From NCBI RefSeq assembly GCF_900109355.1, contig NZ_FOBF01000015.1, positions 62,001 through 126,000 of the forward strand: a stretch of 64,000 nucleotides of DNA, in the 5' to 3' direction. Below are positions 51,704 to 59,160 of this stretch, piece after piece. How positions within the stretch are numbered: position 1 is the first letter of the stretch; the number at the start of each line of letters is the position of its first letter. This DNA comes from Nonomuraea pusilla. GTDB lineage: Bacteria > Actinomycetota > Actinomycetes > Streptosporangiales > Streptosporangiaceae. A model generated the notes under the pieces. It had not been told where the DNA came from. It was given only the letters and a program-made list of their open reading frames with translations, and did no database searches. The position numbers and the translations under genes were made by a program.

Positions 51704-51724
51704 GCGCCGGCGGGCGGGTCTGTC

Positions 51725-52675
51725 TCATGCGGGTCTCGCCGCCGGGGCGTCGGCGCGGGCGGGGGCCGAGCGGGTGAGCGCGACGGCGGCGATCACCAGG
51801 ACGCCGCCCGCCGCCGTGTTCCACCCGACGGGCTCCGCCAGCAGCAGGGCGCCCAGCGCCGTGGACCACAGCGGAGTCACGTAGGTGACGGCTGAGGCCA
51901 CGCCGGTGCCCGCCGTGCGGACGATCCGCAGGTTCAGGATGTACGCCACGCCCGTGCCCAGCGCGCCCAGCGCCAGCAGGGCGAGGGCCGCCTGCGCGCC
52001 GGGCCAGCGGGGCCCGCCGCTCGTCAGTGGGGCGAACAGCGCCAGCTCCGCCGCCGCGCAGGTGATCTGCAGGGCGGCCAGGGAGGTGCTGCTGTGCGGC
52101 AGCCGCGACAGGTGCCGCCTGGTGTAGGCGAACCCGGCGCCGTAGCAGGCGGTCGCCGCCAGGCACGCCAGGCTGCCGCCCAGACCGCCCCCGCCGAGGC
52201 CGCCCCACGCGCCGAGCACCGCGGGCTCCCCCACGCTGAGGCCGTTCCATACGCCGAGCACCGTCAGCGCGCCGGCGAAGCCGAGCGCGAGCCCCGCCAG
52301 CCGGCGCGGCGTGGGCCGCTCGCCCTGCGCCGACAGCAGCACGAAGACCAGCGTGAACAGCGGCGTCGTCGCGTTCCAGACCCCGGCGAGCACCGAGCTG
52401 ACCTTCGTCTCGCCGTACGAGAGGAGCACGAAGGGCGCGGAGTTCAGCAGGACCGCCACGACCGCCGAGTGGCCCCAGACGCGGGCCTCGCGCGGCACCC
52501 GCTCCCGCCGCGCCGCCACGATCAGCCACAGCGCCGCCGCGCCCAGCAGGCAGCGCCACAGCGCCACCCAGGCGGGAGGGACGCCGGCGTCCACCCCGAT
52601 CTTGATGAACGCGAAACTGGCTCCCCAGATCGCCGACAGCGTCACGAACTCCGGCCACCACCGCGCACGCGCCAC
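51725..52675 (-). CDS. EamA-family (DMT superfamily) transporter
   Basis: A 316-residue protein with ten helices in two EamA repeats. The first helix LSAIWGASFAFIKIGV and second-half TGVASAVTYVTPLWSTALGALLLAEP are typical. Members export amino acids, metabolites or toxins. GTG 52675 is preferred because the first helix begins soon after; GTG 52768 would add 31 residues. It is divergent from a LysR gene and converges, 21 bp apart, with the sigma-like fragment. Confidence 0.85.
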   Translation of the reverse strand: MARARWWPEFVTLSAIWGASFAFIKIGVDAGVPPAWVALWRCLLGAAALWLIVAARRERVPREARVWGHSAVVAVLLNSAPFVLLSYGETKVSSVLAGVWNATTPLFTLVFVLLSAQGERPTPRRLAGLALGFAGALTVLGVWNGLSVGEPAVLGAWGGLGGGGLGGSLACLAATACYGAGFAYTRRHLSRLPHSSTSLAALQITCAAAELALFAPLTSGGPRWPGAQAALALLALGALGTGVAYILNLRIVRTAGTGVASAVTYVTPLWSTALGALLLAEPVGWNTAAGGVLVIAAVALTRSAPARADAPAARPA

Positions 52676-52791
52676 CCAGCACCGCCCCGCACTCAGTCCG
52701 CTCCGGCCCTGAGCGGCCGGTGGACACACGGTGCCGTCCGGCCCCAGCATGAGTCCAACAAGTGACACGAATGCCGAGATGAGGATCCCTC

Positions 52792-53679
52792 ATGGCCACC
52801 GAGGTGAACCTGGCGCAGCTCAGGGCCCTGGTCGCGGTCGCCGAGGCGGGCGGCTTCGGGGCGGCGGGCGAGGAGCTGGGCATCAGCCAGTCGGCGGTCT
52901 CGCACGCCATCGCCGCCCTGGAGCGCGCGCTCGGCGGGCCCGTCCTGCACCGCGGCGGCGACGTACGGCCGACCCCGCTGGGGCGGGAGATCCTGCCGCA
53001 CGCGCGCGCCGCGGTCACGTCGGCCGACGCCGTGGCCGCCGTCGCCGCCCGCCGCCGCGGCGCGCCGGCGGGGACGGTCCGCCTGGCCGCGCCGTCCACG
53101 GTCTGCCAGGGGCTGCTGCCCGGCCTGCTGCGGGAGTGGCAGGCGGCGCACCCCCGCGTACGGGTGCGCGTCTTCGAGGGCGAGGACGGCGAGCTGGGCG
53201 CCTGGCTGGAATCGGGCACCGTGGACGCCGCCGTCCTCGTCGACCCCGACGCCGCGCCGCCGGGGGCGCTGCCGCTCGCCGAGGACTCCATGCACGCGCT
53301 CCTGCGCGACGACCATCCGCTGGCCGCCGAGCCCGTGATCGACGTACGCGACCTGGACGACGACCCGTTCCTGCTCTCCGAAGGCGGGTGCGAGCGGCAG
53401 ATCCGGGAGATCTACCGCCAGGCGGGGGCGCGGTTCAGGCCGGGTCACCGCATCCGCGAGCTCGCCACGGTGATCGGCATGGTGGGGGCGGGCATCGGGG
53501 TCTCGGTGATGCCGGGGCTGGCCCGCGCCATGCTTCCCGCGGGGTGCGTCCTCGTGCCGCTCGCGCCGCGCGTGCGCCGCCGCCTGGTGCTGACGGGGCC
53601 CGCCGGCCGTCCCTGGCATCCGGCCGTCACGGCCCTGCTGGAGACGGCGGCGCTTTACGGCGGGGTGCGGAGCGATTAG
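52792..53679 (+). CDS. LysR-family transcriptional regulator
   Basis: A 295-residue LTTR. The N-terminal winged HTH reads LRALVAVAEAGGFGAAGEEL and GISQSAVSHAIAALERALG, and the C-terminal effector domain has TVRLAAPSTVCQGLLPGLLREW. It is divergent from the EamA transporter, so a metabolite sensed by it may induce export. GAGG sits before ATG 52792. Confidence 0.9.
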   Translation: MATEVNLAQLRALVAVAEAGGFGAAGEELGISQSAVSHAIAALERALGGPVLHRGGDVRPTPLGREILPHARAAVTSADAVAAVAARRRGAPAGTVRLAAPSTVCQGLLPGLLREWQAAHPRVRVRVFEGEDGELGAWLESGTVDAAVLVDPDAAPPGALPLAEDSMHALLRDDHPLAAEPVIDVRDLDDDPFLLSEGGCERQIREIYRQAGARFRPGHRIRELATVIGMVGAGIGVSVMPGLARAMLPAGCVLVPLAPRVRRRLVLTGPAGRPWHPAVTALLETAALYGGVRSD

Positions 53680-53736
53680 TTCTTGCGGTGACAGCGGTCT
53701 ACATGACGACCACCTCCCGCCTCGAAGGAGACGACG

Positions 53737-54144
53737 ATGACCAGCGACCCGGCTCTGCAGGCCCTGGACAGGCTCGTGGGCACCTGGAAGATCACCGGAG
53801 GGCACGAAGGGACCGTGACCTACCGGTGGCTGAACGACTTCTTCCTCCAGCAGGACGTCCACCTGGGCGACACGCACGGCATCGAGATCATCGGCAGGGA
53901 ACGGACGCTGATGGCCGAGCCGAGCGCCGACATCAAGTCCCGTTACTACGGCGACGACGGCAGCACCCTCGACTACACCTACGAACTCGCGGGCGACACC
54001 CTCACCATCTGGGCGGGCGACCGCGGCTCCCCCGCCTACTTCAAGGGCGTCTTCAGCTCCGACGGCCGCCACCTCACGGGGGCCTGGGTCTACCCGGACG
54101 GAGGCGGCTACGAGTCCAACGCCGAACGGCTGGAACAGGGCTGA
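53737..54144 (+). CDS. DUF1579-like lipocalin-type protein
   Basis: A 135-residue small cytosolic protein. ALDRLVGTWKITGGHEGTVTYRWL and DYTYELAGDTLTIWAGDRGSPAYFKG fit the beta-barrel of DUF1579/nitrobindin-like proteins of unknown function. AAGGAG is 7-8 bases before ATG 53737. It follows the LysR gene by 57 bp on the same strand and may be co-transcribed. No function known. Confidence 0.78.
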   Translation: MTSDPALQALDRLVGTWKITGGHEGTVTYRWLNDFFLQQDVHLGDTHGIEIIGRERTLMAEPSADIKSRYYGDDGSTLDYTYELAGDTLTIWAGDRGSPAYFKGVFSSDGRHLTGAWVYPDGGGYESNAERLEQG

Positions 54145-54196
54145 ACCGGCCGTCCTCGCGAAGCCGCCGCGGCGCCGCTCGGGGGGTGGCCGGCGG

Positions 54197-54667
54197 TCAG
54201 CGGCGCCGGTGCCGCGGCAGCAGCAGGCTGACCGCCGCGATGGCCAGGCCAAGCCCGGCCGCGATGAGGAAGACCCGGTCGTAGCCAGCGGCGAGGGCGG
54301 CGGCCGGGGAGCCGCCGCCGGTCTGCTCCGGGGTCGTGGCACTGGCGACGGCGGCGAGCACCGCCAGGCCTACGGAGCCGCCTGCCTGGCCGGCGGTCTG
54401 GGCGAGGCCGCCGATGGTTCCCGCGTCGCTCTCGGGGACGTCGGCGGTCGTCGCGGCCATGAGAGTGGGGAAGGTCAGCCCGATGCCGGCCGCGACGAGC
54501 AGCGTGGGCGCGAGGACGCCGGTGACGTAGGCGCTGCCGGCGTCGGCCTGGGAGAGCCGGCCGAACCCGGCCAGGAAGCAGGCGCAGCCGGCCAGTATCA
54601 GGGTCCGCACGCCGGCGCGCGGCAGCAGCATGCCGCTGCCGACGGCCGCCGCGCGGATGCGCAGCAC
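54197..54667 (-). pseudogene. C-terminal remnant of a DHA2-type MFS exporter
   Basis: The frame carries only the last six helices of a 14-helix exporter (SGMLLPRAGVRTLILAG, LVAAGIGLTFPTLMAATTA, IGGLAQTAGQAGGSVGLAVL). The N-terminal two thirds are absent, and the DNA upstream (54668-54951) shows no exporter sequence in any frame. It is a deletion remnant, likely non-functional. The family is common; the remnant itself is informative about rearrangement in this block. Confidence 0.75.
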
Positions 54668-54951
54668 TACCCGGCCTCCGCAGGAACCTGAACGGCAACG
54701 TCGACACCAGACGCCCCCGCCGCCCCGACAACGGCTGACCCGCCGGGACGCGTCCGACCGAGCGCCCGTCCTTTCGTACGGGCGCGAACCTCCTGGTAGG
54801 ACGCCCGAAACCGGCCTGCCGGTTATGGGGCGGGAGGAAACCCGCGGGCGACATCACCTCCACGGAAAAGCGGGGTCGGAAACCTTGTCAGGCGCGGCGG
54901 GCGGGCGGACAGTCGAGGCGCCGGAAGGCGTCCACCCCCCAAGGAGAAGCC
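54668..54951. other. Intergenic region with no recognised gene
   Basis: Nearly 300 bp between the MFS remnant and the repeat-protein gene. No exporter N-terminus and no other coding region is supported. It contains the ribosome-binding site AAGGAGAAG (54938-54946) for the gene at 54952. Confidence 0.55.
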
Positions 54952-55890
54952 ATGAGCAGACCCGACCCCAGGGACCGCATCCGCAGCGACCCCTCCGGAA
55001 CCGGCCCCCGGCGCGGCCCGCGCGGGAGCCGCGCGCCGCGCCGGGTGCTGTCCGCCGTCGTGGCCGTGCTGGCGATGGCGTTCCTCGCCCCGCCGGCCGC
55101 GTCCGCCCTCGCGCTCCCCACCCCGAAGGCGTTCACCTCGTACGTCGACCTGGAGTGCTTCGCCACCGACGCGTACGCGCCGCCCGCCGTCGGGCTCACG
55201 CTCAGGCACCTGAACCCGGTGCTCGGCGACCTGCCGGCGCACGCGGTGACCCTGGGCGCCCGCGAGCAGCTGTGCGTCCCCGTGGCCAAGAACCAGGTCA
55301 TCCCGCCCGACGGGGTCGCCGAGTTCGTCAAGTACGTGGACCTGTCCTGCTACCGGGTCACCGGAGCCCCCGTGAACAAGCCGCTGGTCCTCAGCCACCT
55401 GAACCCGGTGCTCCAGGACCTGCCGCGCGAGTCCGTCACGCTGGGCGCGCCGCAGCAGCTCTGCGTCCCCGTCGCCAAGAACGGCCTGGTGCCGCCCGAC
55501 GAGGTGCTGGCGCTCGTCTCGCACATCGACCTCGAGTGCTACGCCGTCACCCCGAACACCCTCATGAACAGGAAGCTGGCGCTCACCCAGCTCAACCCGG
55601 TGCTGACCGGCAAGATCCCGACGGCGTCGGTGCAGGTGACCAACGCCCGCAGGCTCTGCGTGCCGGTGCACAAGGCCGGCGACACCATCCCCTCCGAGGT
55701 GGCGCAGCTCGTGCGCTGGCTCGACCTGGACATGTTCGACGTGGTCGCCCCCGCGATCACGCCCGTGCCGCTGACGCTGAAGCACCTCAACCCGGTGCTG
55801 TCCGGCCTGCCCGCCGAGAAGGCCACACTCACCGCGGCCCGGCAGCTCGGCGTGCCCGTGGCCAAGAACGGCCAGTTCCCGCCCGGCTGA
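54952..55890 (+). CDS. Secreted protein with four tandem cysteine-bearing repeats
   Basis: A 312-residue protein. A basic N-region precedes a signal helix (VLSAVVAVLAMAFLAPPA) ending at ASALA. The remainder is four repeats of about 60 residues: DLxCY...(L)xHLNPVL..LP...V.L....QLCVPVAKN..PP. Repeats 1-3 have a DL(E/S)C cysteine and a (Q/R)LCVPV cysteine; repeat 4 has neither (DLDMF, QLGVPV). This suggests an intra-repeat disulfide. Distant likeness to DUF7450-type repeats is noted but not certain. It is probably extracellular. Function unknown. Confidence 0.82.
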   Translation: MSRPDPRDRIRSDPSGTGPRRGPRGSRAPRRVLSAVVAVLAMAFLAPPAASALALPTPKAFTSYVDLECFATDAYAPPAVGLTLRHLNPVLGDLPAHAVTLGAREQLCVPVAKNQVIPPDGVAEFVKYVDLSCYRVTGAPVNKPLVLSHLNPVLQDLPRESVTLGAPQQLCVPVAKNGLVPPDEVLALVSHIDLECYAVTPNTLMNRKLALTQLNPVLTGKIPTASVQVTNARRLCVPVHKAGDTIPSEVAQLVRWLDLDMFDVVAPAITPVPLTLKHLNPVLSGLPAEKATLTAARQLGVPVAKNGQFPPG

Positions 55891-55900
55891 CCGCCCCTGA

Positions 55901-57505
55901 TCAGCCGCCTGACCGCCCGGCCCCCGCCCTGGGGGCCGGCGCCGTCAGGCGGCCGAGCGGCCGGGCGTCCGCCGGGCGGGAAGCCGTTGGAGTCGTCCTC
56001 GCCGGGGCCGCCGGGGGCAGGTAGGCGAACCACCGTCCCTCCAGCGGCCGCCGCTCCCACGACAGCAGGAACGGCGCGGGGACCGCGCCGCCCCGGTCCA
56101 CGGCGACCACGCGCTTGCCCGCGGCCCGGGCGGCGAGCAGCGCGCCCGGCACCTCGCTCTGCGACGGCCAGCTCAGCACCGTGTGCCCCTCGCAGCCCGC
56201 CCGGTAGGCGATCATCACCGCCCGCTCGCCGTACACCAGGCAGGGGCCGCGCACCCCGAGGCCCGCCAGCGCCCGCGCGACCTCCGCGTCGGCGTCCCGT
56301 TCCGCCAGGCGGGGAGCGACCACCTTGTCCAGGGTGACGCCCTGCAGGGCGAGGTGCGCGAGCAGGCACCCGACGGCGACGGCGACGCCCGCCACGCGCG
56401 CCGCCCCCACCCGGCGGGTCCCGCCCCGCGCCTTCGCGAGCAGCCCGGCCGCTGCGTGCGCGACGGGCAGGGCCAGCAGCGCGTACGCGGGAAGCAGGAA
56501 CCTGGGCGCCGCGTACCCGACCAGGAAGACGTACGGCGCGGCCATCGACAGCCCCGCCACGGCCGGCACCAGGCCCTCCGCCGGCCGCCCCCGGCGCCGG
56601 GCGGCGTGCAGGCCGAGCAGGACGAGCACCGGGATCGCGCTCCACCACGCCACCCACGGCGGCAGGGCGGAACCGCAGTCGGCGGGCGGGCGGCACAGGA
56701 GCGGGCCGTTCAGCGCCCTGGCGTGCTCGTACAGCGAGAAGTGCAGCCCGGTCTCGTTGGCCGCCTCGGCGTCCCGCCAGCGGGCGGCCAGGCCCCCGAA
56801 CCGTACGTACGCCTCGACGACCCACTCGGCCCACCCGGCGGCGAGACCGGCGGCCAGCGCGACGGCCGGCCGCAGTGCCGCCCGCAGTGCCGCCCGCCGC
56901 AGTGCCGCCCAGCCGAGCGCGGGCGTGAGGCCGAGCACGAGCCACAGGCTGTCCGGGGGCCGCAGCAGCGCCACCGCGGCCACGCACAGCGCCAGCCCGA
57001 CCAGCGGGCCGCGTCCGGGCACGACGGCGCCGCCCGGCCGCAGGCAGCGCAGAAGGAACCCGGCGGCGGCCACCGCGCCGAACGCCACCCACAGGTTCGG
57101 CATGGCCTCGCCGCCGTAGAACAGCGACAGCCACAGCGACGCGAACAGCAGCGCCGCCACGGGCGCCACCGGCCCGGGACGCACCCGCAGCCAGACCAGG
57201 AACGCCCCGTACAGCGCCAGGGCCGACGCCAGGCTCAGATAGACGCGCAGCGCCTCCGTCGAGGCCGTCAGCAGCACCACGGGCGCGACCAGCAGGGTGA
57301 TGCCCCTGGCGCGCGGCGCGATGAAGTCGGTCGCGGGCACCCGCGGATCGACCTGGCTGACGTAGACCACCTCGTCCCAGCCGAGCCCCATCCCGGGGCC
57401 GACCGCGACCAACTGGACGACCGCGTAGCAGGCCGCCACCAGCGCCAGCAGCGCCCGCCACGGGTCGGCCCGCACCCACCCGACAATCGCCATGGCCAAC
57501 TTCAT
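55901..57505 (-). CDS. GT-C fold membrane glycosyltransferase (GT39/ArnT-like)
   Basis: A 534-residue polytopic protein with about ten helices. The first extracytoplasmic loop has GLGWDEVVYVSQVDPRVPAT, whose DE pair matches the metal-binding catalytic site of lipid-phosphosugar-dependent GT-C enzymes. It would move a sugar from a polyprenyl donor to a cell-surface acceptor. ATG 57505 is taken; ATG 57493 is in frame. It converges on the repeat-protein gene, 10 bp apart, and might act on that or another exported protein. Confidence 0.75.
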   Translation of the reverse strand: MKLAMAIVGWVRADPWRALLALVAACYAVVQLVAVGPGMGLGWDEVVYVSQVDPRVPATDFIAPRARGITLLVAPVVLLTASTEALRVYLSLASALALYGAFLVWLRVRPGPVAPVAALLFASLWLSLFYGGEAMPNLWVAFGAVAAAGFLLRCLRPGGAVVPGRGPLVGLALCVAAVALLRPPDSLWLVLGLTPALGWAALRRAALRAALRPAVALAAGLAAGWAEWVVEAYVRFGGLAARWRDAEAANETGLHFSLYEHARALNGPLLCRPPADCGSALPPWVAWWSAIPVLVLLGLHAARRRGRPAEGLVPAVAGLSMAAPYVFLVGYAAPRFLLPAYALLALPVAHAAAGLLAKARGGTRRVGAARVAGVAVAVGCLLAHLALQGVTLDKVVAPRLAERDADAEVARALAGLGVRGPCLVYGERAVMIAYRAGCEGHTVLSWPSQSEVPGALLAARAAGKRVVAVDRGGAVPAPFLLSWERRPLEGRWFAYLPPAAPARTTPTASRPADARPLGRLTAPAPRAGAGRSGG

Positions 57506-57611
57506 AGCGCCGCCCGCGCCGACGTCGCGGACACGCCGACGAGACTTGCACCAACCGATGCGCCCCCATGACGCACCACCGGCGTAGCCGCGACGGTCGC
57601 AGCGACCGGCC

Positions 57612-57857
57612 GTGCGACGCCGCCCGCGTGCAGTGCTCGCCGCGGGCTGGAGAGGTACGAGCAGGCGCCGGCGGACCTGGCCGGGCGGCGTGTTCGCCGT
57701 GGACATCGACGGGAACCTGATCCGGGGCGAGTTCGTCGAGGTCGACCGGCCCCGCACGGTCGTCGTCACCTGGGGCCTGGAGGGCGACGACGTCCTCCCC
57801 GCCGGATCGACCAAGGTGGCGTTCCGCCTGACGCCGACGGCCACCGCCGCCGCCTGA
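57612..57857 (+). pseudogene. Fragment of an SRPBCC/AHSA1-domain gene
   Basis: The frame encodes GGVFAVDIDGNLIRGEFVEV and DRPRTVVVTWGLEGDDVLPAG, the middle of an SRPBCC (START-like) domain. The N-terminal strands before it and the C-terminal helix after it are absent, so the piece is broken at both ends. It lies between the glycosyltransferase and tRNA-Thr, at the edge of the accessory block. Confidence 0.65.
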
Positions 57858-58050
57858 TCGACCAGATCGGCCGGGACGGTCAGTGGCACCGCTCCGGTGC
57901 GGCCGGCGGGCCGCCGATTCCAAGAGGGCGCCCGCCGCAGGGCCGCGGCGCCCGGCCACCGTGCGAGATCATCGCATGCTCACCGCACCCAACGGCGAAC
58001 GCCCGGCTCCAAGAGATCTTGGACCGGGCGTCGTGGCTGTTCAGAGTGAG

Positions 58051-58123
58051 AGCCCCCAAACGGAATCGAACCGTTGACCTTCTCCTTACCATGGAGACGC
58101 TCTGCCGACTGAGCTATAGGGGC
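58051..58123 (-). tRNA. tRNA-Thr (GGT)
   Basis: A 73-nt cloverleaf on the minus strand: acceptor GCCCCTA with TGGGGGC (one T-G), D-arm TAGCTCAG, anticodon loop ATGGTAA with GGT, T-arm AACGGTTCGATTCCGTT, discriminator T. CCA is not encoded. It reads ACC codons. Confidence 0.93.
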
Positions 58124-58148
58124 CTGCCGCTCGCTGCGGACAGGTGTA

Positions 58149-58178
58149 ACCATACACGGCACTCAGCCATGATGCGAA
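58149..58178 (-). promoter_or_regulatory. Candidate tRNA-Thr promoter
   Basis: On the minus strand TATGGT (58154-58149) follows TTCGCA (58178-58173) with an 18-base spacer. The mature tRNA begins 26 bases after the -10 box. The -35 lies within the end of the small gene at 58163-58393. Confidence 0.4.
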
Positions 58179-58393
58179 CTCGTTCCGGCCGCCGCCGCGC
58201 CCGCCGTGGCGCGGCCTGCGGGGAACTCGACGACCTCGCAGAGATCGGCCAGGTCGACGAGGGCCGCGACCTGCGCGACCGACGTGCAGTCGGCCACGAC
58301 CTCACCGAACCTGCGGACGCGGAGCACCTGACGCCCCGCCCGGACGAGGCCCAGGACCTCGTATCCCTCGACGCCCACCCAACGCCTTTCCAT
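58163..58393 (-). CDS. 76-residue protein of unknown function
   Basis: Starts at ATG 58393 with AAGGTG 8 bases upstream. The sequence (MERRWVGVEGYEVLGLVRAG and VADCTSVAQVAALVDLADLC) looks like a small alpha/beta protein with a basic patch, ending in an Ala/Gly tail. Good codon bias and a proper ribosome site support coding. I do not recognise the family. It lies directly upstream of tRNA-Thr on the same strand. Confidence 0.6.
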   Translation of the reverse strand: MERRWVGVEGYEVLGLVRAGRQVLRVRRFGEVVADCTSVAQVAALVDLADLCEVVEFPAGRATAGAAAAGTSSHHG

Positions 58394-58524
58394 AGCGGCA
58401 CACCTTAGCCTCCCGGTCTCTCAATTTCCGGGGGTCACACAGGTCACGCGCCGCCAAGTCGCCGCCAAGAGGCGTCCAAGCGGCGCGGCGGACCCTGGTG
58501 GCGTACCGGAACGAAGGAGGAGTC

Positions 58525-59160
58525 ATGGCGCCGAACCTGCTCGGATTTCGCATCGCGCACCGCATGATGCGCGGCGACAGCCGCCGGCTGGCGGCGGTGA
58601 CGGGCGCGCTCGCCAGGGGCGGGCAGCGGGCCGACGCGGCGCGGCTGCGGGCGATCGGCGAGTTCGCCACCAAGCACTGCGCGGGCATCCACCACCATCA
58701 TCAGGCTGAGGACGACGTCCTGTGGCCGGTGATCGTGCGTTCGGCGGGCGCGGAGGTGGACCTCAGCGACCTGACGGACGACCACAAGGCGCTCGACCCG
58801 CTGCTGGAGGAGATCACCGCGGCGGCGGCCGAGCTGCCCGGCTCGCCCTCGGCGGTCAGGCGGATGGCGGCGTCGCTCGCCACGCTCGCCGACCTGCTCG
58901 ACGAGCACATCGAGGAGGAGGAGCGGCTGCTCTTCCCAGTGATCGAGAAGTACGTCCCGGAGGAGGAGTGGGAGCGGGTCGAGACCGAGGTGCGCAAGGG
59001 CGGCCAGGCGAGCTTCGACCTGCCGAGGATCGGCCAGTACGCGCTGCCCGAGGAGCTGGCGGCGCTGCGCAGGATGGCCGGCCCTGTGCTGACGGTGATG
59101 CTGGCGCTCATGGGCCCGGGGCACCGCCGCCGCCAGAAGCTCATCTTCGGCGACCTGTAG
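58525..59160 (+). CDS. Hemerythrin-like cation-binding domain protein
   Basis: A 211-residue four-helix protein. Metal ligands are suggested by IHHHHQAEDDVLWPVI, DLTDDHKALDPLLEE and LDEHIEEEERLLFPVIEKY, the H/E pattern of hemerythrins. It may bind a di-iron centre for oxygen or nitric oxide sensing or storage. AAGGAGG is 5 bases before ATG 58525. The 3' end overlaps the BTAD regulator's 3' end by 20 bp. Confidence 0.87.
   Translation: MAPNLLGFRIAHRMMRGDSRRLAAVTGALARGGQRADAARLRAIGEFATKHCAGIHHHHQAEDDVLWPVIVRSAGAEVDLSDLTDDHKALDPLLEEITAAAAELPGSPSAVRRMAASLATLADLLDEHIEEEERLLFPVIEKYVPEEEWERVETEVRKGGQASFDLPRIGQYALPEELAALRRMAGPVLTVMLALMGPGHRRRQKLIFGDL

Noticed and set aside
54197..54667. MFS frame considered as an intact small transporter
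   Set aside because: Only the last six helices of a 14-helix family are present and the N-terminal part is missing upstream.
50389..58123. Block considered as an integrative element
   Set aside because: No integrase, excisionase, relaxase or tRNA-end direct repeats found; treated as a hotspot with unknown origin.
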